Shown here: piece after piece, positions 11,381 through 21,509 of the stretch
Numbering within the stretch: the stretch's first letter is position 1
Layout: each line of letters opens with the position of its first letter
Source of the DNA: Cordilura impudica
Lineage: Eukaryota; Arthropoda; Insecta; Diptera; Scathophagidae
Assembly: GCA_963682025.1 (NCBI GenBank)
Contig: OY821519.1
Location: 162,668,865 to 162,732,864 of the forward strand
Direction: 5' to 3'
DNA: 64,000 nucleotides
Program-made: the position numbers and the translations under genes
Notes under the pieces: model-generated
Told to the model about the DNA's origin: nothing
Databases searched by the model: none
The model's input: only the letters and a program-made list of their open reading frames with translations

Positions 11381-12645
11381 GTATATGTATTTTCTTTTTT
11401 TTTAACTCTTATCAAATTTATATTTTTTTGTGTATCAAAAAAAAAGCAAAAACTAAAAAAAGATTTTCAAATAAAAATGTTTCAAAAAAGCTTTAAGCTT
11501 AGAAACTTACTTATTTTTTTTTTTTTTGTGTAATTATAATTTGAAAAACGATTTCTTAAAGCGAATTTTTTTTTCTTTTATTTTTCACCTCACAATACAA
11601 TTTCAAAACACTCTCGTAAATTTTAAATGATTCCGATAAGAATTGTTGGAATTGGTTATAAAGATTTTGAAAAATGTGTTCTAAATCACTAACGATTAAT
11701 CTGTTTATGGCGATTAGGTTATGTTTATGCTATTTGTAGAAAAACATGTGTACTATGAAAAACTTTCTTTGAATTTTTAATGTTTGCTTTTTTTTATATT
11801 TTAACTTTTTCATCATTTTTTTATTTCAAATTAGATTTAATTCCTCTTTTTTTTTACTTAAAAATTTATTAGTAATATTGCTACATAAACTTGTTAAATT
11901 AATTTCAATATGATATTTATGATTTTTTTTTTCTTCAGCCTGTAGCCTGTAGTCGGTAGTCTGTCCGATCTATATGACTAAACCAAATAAATTCAATTAC
12001 AAAATACCTTTTTCTGAAGATTTTGTAGGAGTTGTTACGCCTGTTGTTGTTTATCGTGTTACCGTTGACACATAATGGATTAGGTTGAGATGGCTGGTAC
12101 TATAGTTGGGGAAGTTGTATTTGATGCTTTTAGTGGTGGTAAGCGTTAGTGTCGCTGTGGCGGTAAGGGGTGCTGTTGGTGCTGGACGAGGCTTGGGGTT
12201 CAAAGCTGCTGTTGGTGTTGTAGCGGTACATGATGAAATGGGCTGGCATGGCTGCTGTATGTATGAAGGGACTCCGATGGTTGCGTTACTCTGAGGTGGT
12301 GTTCTATCTTGGATTTGCCAGCAAATTTACAAGTTTTATCTTAGAATTTTCTTCCTCTTTTTCCTACTTATGAATACCAATCTCTTCCTACTTATGAATA
12401 CCAATCGGATATTTCGTGTTATGTTGGTGGTCTTAAGAGAGGGGTCTACTTTCTCTGGCTTTATTTTGGTGGCTTGGCCAATTTTTCGTTCCAACCAACT
12501 TAAATGGACATCGAACACTTCCAGTGGTGCTCAGTTTATAAAAGTAGTTTGGTGACCACGTTGTTAAGCTTTTTATTCTTTTTGTTTGGAACTATGACGG
12601 CAACACAAATGCTGTTGGTATGTTAAAAGTAAAAATTTTTTCTTT
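11381..12645. other. unidentified tail segment, copy B
   Basis: Paralogue of 5833-7076 with scattered substitutions and small indels, including replacement of part of the 6770-6815 equivalent by a short local duplication (TACTTATGAATACCAATC twice at 12364-12404). No recognisable gene. The 62-codon plus-strand frame present in both copies is Val/Ala/Gly low complexity. Confidence 0.4.
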
Positions 12646-13469
12646 TTTTCGTGACAGAAACCAGAACAGAGCAGCAAAAGCCTTTATCCTCGATATCCAC
12701 GTTGATGTTTTTGCTGGTGATGTCGCTTTTTATTTATTTTTTTTTTAGAACAGGACACTGCCACTTGTTTTCGTTTGTGATATATAAGTTTTTTTCTTTG
12801 TTTCCTTAATTGCACATGGCTACGCACACTCATTAGACTCAAGACCGCACTCTAAACACTTTCGCCTACCACTTTTCAAACAGGAAAGAAACTCAACCCA
12901 CGCGAAAAATTCCTTTTATATGGTCATCACTATATATTCTGCGCGCCTCCATCTTTGACGCTCGCTGCCATCTTATTTCTTCGTTCTTATTATTTTTCGT
13001 TAAACTCGGTTGGAAATTTATTCCTTTATTGTGCAAGGTCGCATTTTGAAGCAGTATACAATATTTTTTTTTTTTTTTAACGAAAATTTGGCACACTGGG
13101 CCGTCACATAATTTGCGTTGGTGTTATCTTTGTCTTAAGTTAAGTTTATTGCTAACTTTATTTTTTGTTGTATACGTAAACTCTCTAATGTGAATCTCTT
13201 GTTCTCTCGTCTCTCTTTGCCTAATATCTTTACATTAACGATATCTGGGGGATAATCGTCGCATTCGTTATCGAAATTTTTCGATCGAAATTATTTTTTT
13301 TCAAAATTAAAATACTAAGAACAATTTTACTCTACAGAACAATTTTACTCTACACGGGATTTGGCCCCTAGTGAAAAGAGGTCTGACGTTTGTTCATCTT
13401 CTTTAAATAATAAACAAAAATATTGAATTTCGTTTGATTTTACTCGATATCGCATGCGACGATTAGCCC
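12646..13469. other. stretch with no identified gene
   Basis: Single-copy sequence of more even composition between the duplication and the Penelope pieces. There is no long reading frame. A short direct duplication AGAACAATTTTACTCTACA lies at about 13318-13354. It may include Penelope untranslated sequence at its right end. Confidence 0.4.
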
Positions 13470-13985
13470 CCTGCTGAGTGTCCAGTTTCGATGCAATGTT
13501 GTGCTAAAGCTGTTGTTTGTTTACCTTTTCTCATATCAGTATCATGCTCGTTTATGCTTGTTATGTTGTTATGTTGTCCCTATGTAAATTTTGTCAAAAG
13601 TTTCGTTTGATTTTCCAATACACTTTATTTCGTACAATACCTTGCATTACTCTGTTTTTTCAATTCTTGTTTTGTTTGTGTAAATAGTACACTTATGGTT
13701 TTATTTGGTTTATGTGCTAAAGCCACAGCTTCGTCAATAATTATTTCTCTCATATTTTTACTTTCTGTAAGTTTTGGGATATATGGTGGACTATAAAATT
13801 TGGTAAAGTATTCTTACTTTACCGTGTTTCCTTATTGACTACATTATTGATGAGATTGCTTATTATATATGTCGGGTAATTGGTTTTTAATCAGTATATC
13901 CTTAACTTTTGATATATTCTTGTCCTTAAATTTATTATCACTTAGTTGGGGAACTTTTTCTATTAAGATTATAGCAGTATTAAGT
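13470..13985 (-). pseudogene. Penelope-like element, C-terminal linker and GIY-YIG fragment
   Basis: On the minus strand, broken frames read in order a thumb/linker segment (IPKLTESKN near 13760) and then the end of a GIY-YIG endonuclease, with the characteristic KQTTALAQHCIETGHS at about 13476-13525 followed by a stop. Penelope-like elements encode a reverse transcriptase fused to this endonuclease. Several frameshifts and stops are present, including around the GIY-YIG start (13560-13620), so the piece is inactive. It abuts a second Penelope piece in the opposite orientation at about 13985. Confidence 0.75.
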
Positions 13986-13989
13986 TTAT

Positions 13990-14716
13990 GGCAGAATGAT
14001 AAACTACAACTCTACGCAACCCATGAAAATGAAAATTAATATAGCGACAAATTTTATTGAAAAAATAATAAATATTAGCAATAAACAATTTCAAAAAGAC
14101 AACCTGGTTAAAATAAGAAAAATATTAACCATGAATAACTACCCATCTTCTTTAATTAATAATTTAATAAACAAATATTTAAATGGCCAAAAGACGAAAC
14201 ATACGGAACAAAACCAAGAAAAAAACTTTTTACAGTGTACCTTATATTCCCAAACTAACAGAAACAAAAACAATGAAAGACATGTTCAACGATGAAAAAG
14301 CAACCATAGCTCACAAATCAAACCAAACACTAAAGCAACTTTTTACACGTAATTAAACCAAACAAGACATTCTAAATATTGACAACGTTGTATATGAAAT
14401 TGCATTCCATGGAAATGAGAGAGAGATGTGCAACAAAGTTTATGTTGGAACAACAAAAAGAATGTTAGGCACACGAATTGCTGAACATAAGGCGGACATA
14501 AACAAACAGAGAGAAACCACAGCACTCGCTCAGCATGTGAAAGAAAATAATCATATGGCTAATTTTGACGAAATAAAAATACTGGATAAGGAGAAGAGAA
14601 TAAATAAACGATATACATTAGGAAGTTTACGCATACAACAGCGATTAGAATATGCCATGAACACAAGAGAGGATAAAGACAACACAAAGCTACAATATTC
14701 GGTTGTAATTACTTAG
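13990..14716 (+). pseudogene. Penelope-like element, RT thumb, linker and GIY-YIG endonuclease, frameshifted
   Basis: Two open pieces, 13996-14295 and 14426-14716. The first begins at the Penelope RT motif INYNSTQPMK and covers the thumb. The linker holds YIPKLTETK (about 14242-14268, in another frame). The second is a GIY-YIG domain with VYVGTTKRMLGTRIAEH and a C-terminal tail ending at a natural stop. The element lacks the RT fingers and palm. It is head to head with the minus-strand piece to its left. GIY-YIG would nick target DNA to prime reverse transcription in an intact element. Confidence 0.82.
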
Positions 14717-14986
14717 TATAATAGTTAAAGTTCTGTGATACTAGTGTTAAGATCAATTTGTGATATCTGTGTACTGTGTTGTCATCATTTATTTATTTTA
14801 TTTATTTATTTACAATTTCTGTGTCGTGAAGTTCAGTTTTTTTTAGATAAATAAGTGACTACAATTAGTAGGATGTAATATAGAATCGTAAGTTGATCAG
14901 GGATACTAACATTAATATTCTTTTTCTAAAAATATTTTAAAAATTTGTTTTATATCTATTTTATTTTGTCGCCAGAATTTAAATAA
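14717..14986 (+). other. 3' untranslated part of the plus-strand Penelope piece
   Basis: Non-coding A+T-rich sequence after the Penelope stop codon, with a TTTATTTATTTATTT run around 14792-14813. It runs to the point where GTCY element E3 is inserted. Confidence 0.4.
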
Positions 14987-15786
14987 AACAAGTAAGAAAA
15001 TTATAGTCGGTCTAGACCGACTATACGATACCCTATACCATGCGTTTAGAAACCCTATCTCTTAGGCCCAACTAACTGGACATTGAAAATAAGCAAAAAC
15101 CAAATTTGAGTGGGATTTTTATTAATTTTTTTGGCTGCAGATATGAAAAACTTCATATCGGATGCTATATCTATAAAGGGACTAGGTCCAAAAATGGACC
15201 GATCCTGATCATGTTTGGTAAAGTCTCTTGTATTTTGCAAAAATATGTAGAAACAAAATTTGAGAAGAATCAGTGCAATATTTTTGTTTTTTAATAGATT
15301 TAAGTGAAGATCGGGAAGCAGCCCTATATGGGGTCAAAGGGATCATTTTTGGACTACTCATTAGTGGATGTAATGAACGCATACAAACCCAATTTGAGTA
15401 AGATCTATATGACAATTTGGATCTTATGGCAATTTATGTCGATTTAATATGGGTAATTTGTATGGGGGCTAGGTCTGAACATGGACCGATTCTCACCAAT
15501 TTCAATAGCGTTCATCCCATGGCCGATAAAAGCTTATATACCAAATTTCATCAAAATATATTCATATTTGCGACCTGCAGTTTGATTACAAGCTTTACAT
15601 GGACACACAGACGGACGGACGGACGGACGGACGGACGGACGGACGGACGGACATTGCTAAATCAACTCAGAAAGTGATTCTGATTCGATCGGTATAATTA
15701 AAGATGGGTCTAGGTCAAATATTTTTGGTTGTTACAAACAGCAGCACAAAGTCATTATACCCAAACCACATAGTGGTATAGGGTAT
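14987..15786 (+). mobile_element. GTCY mini-me/DINE-1-like element E3
   Basis: Full-length 800 bp copy, AACAAGTAAG to TATAGGGTAT. It has the 24-bp palindrome at 15002-15025, a GGAC tandem run at about 15612-15653, and the family's subterminal sequences. It separates the Penelope piece on its left from the hammerhead-like motif on its right. No protein is encoded. The open frames inside recur wherever the family occurs. Confidence 0.82.
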
Positions 15787-15794
15787 AATTATAC

Positions 15795-15840
15795 ACTCCT
15801 GAAGAAGTCTGAAAAAAGCAGACGAAACGTTGGGTGAAAA
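15795..15840 (+). ncRNA. hammerhead-ribozyme-like motif of a Penelope element
   Basis: CTGAAGA (15799-15805) is followed by a perfect 5-bp stem, GTCTG (15807-15811) with CAGAC (15819-15823), a 7-nt loop, and GAAA (15824-15827). This is the order of the hammerhead core: CUGANGA, stem II, GAAA. Penelope-like elements are known to carry minimal hammerheads in their terminal repeats, and this motif lies among Penelope fragments. An extra A sits between the core and stem II, and stems I and III are not clear. Cleavage activity is therefore uncertain. The strand agrees with the 13990-14716 piece. Confidence 0.45.
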
Positions 15841-15860
15841 ATGAAAATAAATTGATCTTT

Positions 15861-16745
15861 TTATTTACACCAAATTTGACCATCATTAGCCCGTAAGGAA
15901 ACTCCTTTTTTAACAATAATTCTACATTTAATGGTCACAAAAGAAAAATTTCGTAAAATAGCGGTGTTTGGTTTTTGTTTCATTGGCTGTGTTGAGTGAT
16001 AGTTTATAAGACGGCTTGATATAATAGACTTTGTATACCAATCCGTAATTATTTTATTATGTTTCCTGTAAATTTGCAAGTCTAAATAAGGTATAGAGTT
16101 ATTTTCTTCTTTCTCAATTGTAAATTTTAGCTTGTTGTGGTATTTATTGAATGTTTTTAAAATTATTTGTTCATCTTTTCTTTTTATGATTGCAAACAAA
16201 TCGTCTACATATTTTGTAATTAGTTTTATGTGTATATAGTCTTTTCGTAATTCTTCTAAATATTTTTCTAATAGTGTGTCTAAAACAATGTCTGCTATTG
16301 TTGGTGATAGTGGGTTTCCCATCGGCATTCCGTATATTTGATTATATATTTTTTCACCAAACATAAAATAATTGTCGTTGAGACAAAATTGTAATAATTT
16401 TAGAAACTGGAATTAAGGTATTTTTGTATATTTTTGCACGATATTTCATTTAGTCATAATATTGCTAATTGCTATGTTTGTGAATAACGATACCACGTTT
16501 AACGATATTAAAATTTCGTCGTTATCCAAATATATTTCCTTCAACATACTTTTGAGTTTCAAAGAGTTTTTGTATATAGAGTTTTTGTTGTATTTGTATT
16601 TTGTAAAATTCCCCCTAAAAATTTCGATAAATTGTAGCACGGCACTTCGATTGAAGATGAAATCGGCCGCAGTTGCCGCATTCGATGTTAATTTTATTTT
16701 ATCACATTTTGTTATTAAATCTTTTTTAAAAAAGTCCATTATCAA
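15861..16745 (-). pseudogene. Penelope-like element reverse transcriptase fragment
   Basis: Two minus-strand open pieces, 16446-16745 then 15861-16364, cover the RT palm of a Penelope-like element. They contain SLFTNI near the N-terminal end, GMPMGNPLSPTIADI, the catalytic KYVDDLFAI, and LINYHSTQP at the thumb border. The frame breaks between 16446 and 16364. The coding text ends in unrelated sequence near 15861, so the linker and GIY-YIG domain are missing. The orientation is opposite to the 13990-14716 piece. Confidence 0.82.
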
Positions 16746-17171
16746 TTGTCGTTACGCACCCGGCAGAATTTTCACAAATGAACACGTTTAAGCAATAAAA
16801 AATACGGAAGATTATGACGAAGATGAAAAGCAAGCTCTTTACGGAAAACCTTTCATGCACAACAAAAACCAAACGTCAACGTATTAAGATCAGCCACAAA
16901 AAAGTTAGATGGCGAATAACCTTCAGCAGCAGCAGCAACTGTTTTAAATTGAATGTCTTACAAATATTCACGAGTGGCTTACAAGCATTCAAAGCTGTCT
17001 ATATTATTAAACAAAATCTCAACAAATTTATTGTCCTATGCAGTGTTTTCCAAACTTGTTATTGATATGCACCTCTTCAAAAACAATAATTTAAATGCTT
17101 CACCCCATCCCATAATTTATAAAACAATACAGACATTATTTAAATATATAAAAAAATATATATATATATAT
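16746..17171. other. stretch with no identified gene
   Basis: Sequence between the Penelope RT piece and the long-TIR element. The plus-strand frames at 16814-17065 and 16953-17204 overlap each other and match no family I know. The right end is a TA microsatellite (about 17157-17171). Confidence 0.4.
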
Positions 17172-18260
17172 GGGGGATTTCATGTCAAGTGCACCAACTT
17201 TTGAAACCGATGTCTTCCGATCGGGATGAAATTTGCACCAAGGTTAGTCCTATTGGATAGTAGTTTAGACACAATTTTTCAACAAGATCGGTCCAGATCT
17301 CTCTGAGTTAGAGGGGATCAAACTTTGACATTTTGGCAAAAGAGGTGTTTTTCTCATCCATGTAACTTATTACCTATTGTTCTTAGAAAATTTTCTCCCA
17401 AAGAGTTTAGATAGCTATTTCTTCAATATTTCGGGAAAAAAATACTTTAAAAAAAATAAAAAAATTTGTAGACTTTTTTGCTAAATTAAAGCATTTTTTG
17501 CCTTTTTTTTCAAAAAGGGCATTTTTTTTTTCATAAGAAAGCTTAGGATTTTTCCTGTAAGAGCTTTTTGGTCGCTTAGTGGGATGGGAGTGGGATATCT
17601 ATCAAAATAAATGTTTTGTAACTCAAGACAACGGTTTTTCAATTTTTCACAAATGCACTATTTTGAATTTTTTCCTATTTGTGTCTAAAACCTTACAAAT
17701 AAAACTTATACTGAGAAACTAGACAAACTAAGCTTTCCGAAGGTATGTAACATACCTAACTAAAATTTTATACCCTCGATACTGTAATATCCAGAATATG
17801 TTAACCTCAGGAAAAAAATCGCTTTTTTTCTATAGAAATGTTGAAAAATTATTATTTTTTTATTTATTTTTAATAATAATTAAATTAATGTATAAAAATA
17901 ATAATATTAAAAATAAAAAGATAAATAATTTATTAAAATTTAATCTTAATTGCATTAGATCCATTTATTTTTTTTTTTTTTTTTAAGTATTTTTTTCCGA
18001 AATATTGAAGAAATAGCTATCTAAACTCTTTGGGAGAAAATTTTCTAAGAACAATAGGTAATAAGTTACATGGATGAGAAAAAACACCTGTTTGGCCAAA
18101 ATGTCAAATTTTGATCTCCTCTAACTCAGAGAGATCTGGACCGGTCTTGTTGAAAAATTGTGTCTAAACTACTATCCGATAGGACTAACCTTGGTGCAAA
18201 TTTCATCCCGATCGGAAGACATCGGTTTCAAAAGTTGGTGCACTTGACATGAAATCCCCC
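17172..18260. mobile_element. 1.09 kb DNA element with ~277 bp terminal inverted repeats
   Basis: The left arm (17172-17448) starts GGGGGATTTCATGTCAAGTG. The right arm (17985-18260) is its reverse complement with few mismatches, ending at CACTTGACATGAAATCCCCC. The 536 bp between the arms is A/T-rich and has no credible transposase. ATAT on both sides could be a target duplication, but the left flank is a TA repeat, so this is unsure. The structure is that of a foldback-type or long-TIR non-autonomous element, and the superfamily cannot be told from the ends. Confidence 0.8.
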
Positions 18261-18267
18261 ATATTGT

Positions 18268-18459
18268 ATATACAGTCAGGCAATTGCCAAGTAAAGGTCG
18301 TTTTACTCTTGCTGCCGTTTTAATAAAATATTATCGATAACTCAAAAAAAAAAAACACACAAACACGTGAACTAACCTTTTAATTTTTGTATAACTTTAA
18401 TTTCTTTTTTGTTAAGTAACAAATTACAAACTAATTAAGAAAACTTAAGAAAATTTATT
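18268..18459 (+). promoter_or_regulatory. LINE 5' end, likely internal promoter region
   Basis: Short non-coding stretch between the long-TIR element and the LINE ORF1 start, beginning near ACAGTCAGGCAATTGCC. Jockey-type LINEs carry an internal RNA polymerase II promoter at their 5' end. This copy keeps the 5' side of ORF1, so the promoter should lie here. I see no definite initiator. Confidence 0.3.
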
Positions 18460-19926
18460 ATGAACGGGGTTCACCCCCCGAACTACAACAGATTCCGGTA
18501 CTTGGATCCCTCAATCGACAAAAATACCAAATCCAAAAGTAAACGTTTCCGAGATGAAGATTTTGCACCACTCCCATGTTTAGTACAATCGGAAGAATAT
18601 ATACCACGCTTCTTAGTAGCAACTGCTGTTCAAGACAAGAGATCAACTAAAACTTCTGAAACCACCATCAAATCTCTTGCTTCTTACAATGTCTTCTAAA
18701 TTGAAAAAGGACTTAAACACATATGCACAGATTATCTGGAGGTAAGTGAGATGAAAACCGGTGACCTCATGATTAAAACACCAAATCTAAAGTCTGCACA
18801 AAAATTTTTAAATGCTAAACACATTGATATCGTTCCGGTAAATATTACATTGCACAAAACCCTAAATTCGACCCAAGGCAGAATATACTCAAAAAGGTAA
18901 TTGATCATCCGAGGAGGAAAAACTCCAAGCTTTGGTCTTCCAAAATGTTATAGAGGTAAGAAAAATAACCATAAAGGATGGTACAGACAAAAATAAAACC
19001 GTAGCTACAGGTGCCGCTATTCTTACTTTCAATTTAATCCGTCGCCCTGAAACATTAAAGTCGGGATAGGAACGTGTTCGTATTGATGAATATGTGTACA
19101 ACCCAATGAGATGTATCAACTGCCAAAAACTTGGCCACATAAAAAACATTGCAAAAGAGTCGAAATCTGTAGGGAATGTGGGTTCTTACCAATCAAACAA
19201 AGTTTGCGTAAGGATATACAGCACAAACTGCGAAAATGAAACCCATACGTCGTACGATACCAACTGCCCTAGTTTTAAAATTAAATCTGATAGTAGATGC
19301 ACAGCACGAAATGCATGGCAGATGTTCAATGAAAATCCATCCCTACACACCATTAAACCATTAAAAAAAATCGAATATTTGCCAAAGTTTTGTGCAAAAA
19401 CGTGGAAACAAAAAGCCGAAACAAAACCTCAACACAGCACCCTCAACAAATATCGATAGTATAAACGTCAACCAAAAAAACAATCGAAGATAACAACAAT
19501 AAAGCCAAGAATAATGACAACTTTCACTCAAATACAAATAACAACAACACCACAATAACACAAGAAAAAACATCAAAATCATCGTCAACAACAGCAACCA
19601 CACAAAAAACAAAATCAAATTTATCAACACATATAACAACCAACCCATCAACAACAAAAACCCAAACTACAAAATCATCACAACAAAACAAGAATAATCA
19701 ACAAAGAATAATAACAACATCACTGGAAGACTTCGATGAAGAAGACGAAGAAATGACATGTCACACAGACAACAATTACTATCAACAAAAAATCCCATTA
19801 TTATTCGATGAAGAAGACGAAGAAATGCCATGTCACACAGACAACAATTACTATCAACAAAAAATCCCATTATTATTAGACAATACTGAACCGTCTTCCG
19901 TAATAGAAGATGACAGTACGGAATAA
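18460..19926 (+). pseudogene. Jockey-type LINE ORF1 (nucleic-acid-binding Gag-like protein), broken
   Basis: The first 79 codons (18460-18699) end at a stop. Other frames then continue with a domain of the esterase/RRM-like ORF1 type and zinc-knuckle text at 19094-19459 (MRCINCQKLGHIKN, then Cys-rich segments). A basic, Asn/Gln/Thr-rich tail follows, and the protein ends with acidic repeats before TAA at 19924-19926. In intact elements ORF1 coats LINE RNA. At least two frame breaks (near 18697 and 19066) are visible. An ORF2 start follows at about 19947, but ORF2 is lost after a few dozen codons (near 20040), so only the 5' quarter of the LINE survives. Confidence 0.72.
19732..19875 (+). repeat. 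72-bp in-frame tandem duplication in LINE ORF1
   Basis: Two nearly identical 72-bp units (19732-19803 and 19804-19875), each encoding 24 residues with FDEEDEE and NNYYQQKIPLL. The period is a multiple of three, so the ORF1 C-terminal frame is kept. Confidence 0.85.
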
Positions 19927-20040
19927 AATTATATTTTTTTATAAATATGGATATTGATTATATTAATATCCTGCATTAGAACAAAAACTCAAAATTAGCG
20001 ATTATAACACTTTAGCGAAATATCTATAATATTAATAGGC

Positions 20041-21059
20041 TAGGCGATTTCTTGTGACCGATGTTTTGTTCTACCGTTTCATCCCGATTTTGACCAAACG
20101 TATATTATTTGAAAAGTATTTCTTTTTAGCCGTTTTGCAGATTTACAGATTTTTAAATTTTTTCCTTTATTTTGACTAAATTGCATTTAAAGTTGCTACT
20201 AACACATACTTAAAATTATACAATACTATGTGTGTGTTTATTAAATTTGTTAATGTGTTTGTAATAAAAAGGAGTTTGTTTTTTGTGTTGAATTGTGAAT
20301 TGGCTATAATTGATTAGCATAGCTTTAGGGTCTTTATTTAATGAAAAAATAAAATTTCCTAGAATTTGCACTCGAATTTCGAGGGCTGGAATCTGCTAGT
20401 TAAGATAAATTATGGTCTCCGTCACCCTGCGCATTATTATTAATATTTTGTAAATTTACTTTGTAAAATATTACTACAAATAAATATCTAAACTACTAAT
20501 ATTTACACTACTAATATCTACATTGGGATGGCAATTAAATTCAACGTAACCTGAGCGGATAATTATGCTTAGTCTGAGCCAAATCGGAAAAGTCTACGTC
20601 TTTGAGTTCATAGTTTAAATTTTACGAAATTCAGTGTACTCGACTATAATTGGCCTAAAACGGTATTATTTTTACCGTGTGCAGACAAACTTGACGTTCC
20701 AAGTATCTTAAAATGTTAAAATGGAAAGAGCTCAAAGTCTCGTATGAGAAAAATAATTCCCATGTTATTTTCATTCCAATGTTTGAGTTAAATAGTTGAT
20801 AAAGAATGAGTTGAAGAAAAGTTGAAAAATTGGATGCTATCGACGAGCATTACAAAAATTTATATTTTCAATTATTAGAAATTATATATATGAACTCGAA
20901 CAGCAGTACCATATGTGATATAAAAAAAAAGTGAATTAAAAATTATTTAAGAATTAAAAAGCAAATTTTTTTCAAAATTGTTACTTAAAAATCCAAAAAA
21001 TATCTGGTGCCACAGATTAGCCATCAGTGCGCTAGTGTATACAAAATTTTCACTAAAAT
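20041..21059. other. about 1 kb with no identified feature
   Basis: A+T-rich sequence after the LINE fragment. No coding frame, terminal repeat or known element was recognised. It lies in the DIP2 intron downstream of exon 3. Confidence 0.4.
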
Positions 21060-21155
21060 TTTATTGAATATCGGGAGGCTGCTCTCTGTGAGGAATAAAT
21101 AAGACTTCAAATGATCCCTTTATACCCTGACTACAGTGTGGTGTAGGGTATAAAA
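21060..21155 (+). mobile_element. terminal fragment of a GTCY-type element
   Basis: GAGGCTGCTCTCTGTGAGG and ATGATCCCTTTATACCC resemble the internal part of the GTCY family. The piece ends GTGGTGTAGGGTATAAAA like the family 3' end. The middle is deleted. It lies about 70 bp from the 3' edge of DIP2 exon 3. Confidence 0.45.
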
Positions 21156-21224
21156 ATAAAAATAGAAATCTTGAAATCAGAGGAAATAAAGTTTATGAGT
21201 GTTATACTTTTACAAAATACTTGC

Positions 21225-21509
21225 CTGAATGATATCTTTTTTCGTTATGTGTTATTTTCCTGTGTGTTCTCCTCACACGACTATTTTCATACCCTGGTTC
21301 AGGCTGATTATCTGCAGGCTGATAGTAGTCAGACCTTTTTGATTGATTGGAATGTCTTTGGTGTGACGACGGCAGAGATGGTACCTCCGAAACATAGCTG
21401 TAGCCTTCACTCGAAACTAAAGCACCGCCTCGTACAGTCTTATTATTATCCAAATTCGTTTCTCTAATATTATAATAAGGTGGCAATACTTTGTTCGCGA
21501 TTTCATCAC
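21225..21509 (-). CDS. DIP2: DIP2 exon 3
   Basis: A 285-bp exon starting in DEIANKVLPPYYN and ending at HNEKRYHS. The acceptor is TTACAG before 21509. An alternative acceptor 27 bp upstream (CTCCAG) is also in frame, but it would leave a 42-bp intron, too short for insects, so 69 bp is preferred. The donor is CAG|GCAAGT at 21224, a GC-AG donor. It leaves phase 1, as expected from the family, where the next residues begin with Glu. The text is Ser/Tyr/Pro-rich and probably disordered, with a basic RRTHRK segment. Confidence 0.88.

Larger units (their letters stand above)
7077..12645 (+). repeat. tandem duplication unit B (LINE + inserted element + tail)
   Basis: Second unit of the tandem duplication. 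It equals unit A plus a 1.58 kb insertion at 9443-11020. After 12645 the match to unit A ends, where unit A would re-enter the LINE. Many single-base differences and indels separate the units, so the duplication is not very recent. The insertion came after the duplication because unit A lacks it. Confidence 0.82.

Noticed and set aside
15417..15677. 86-codon frame (and relatives at 9552-9788, 10526-10759, 49337-49561, 50115-50342, 56378-56695) that looks like a conserved protein family
   Set aside because: It appears only within GTCY elements, in whichever orientation the element lies, often runs into the GGAC microsatellite, and has frames open on both strands. It is similarity of a repeat, not of a gene.
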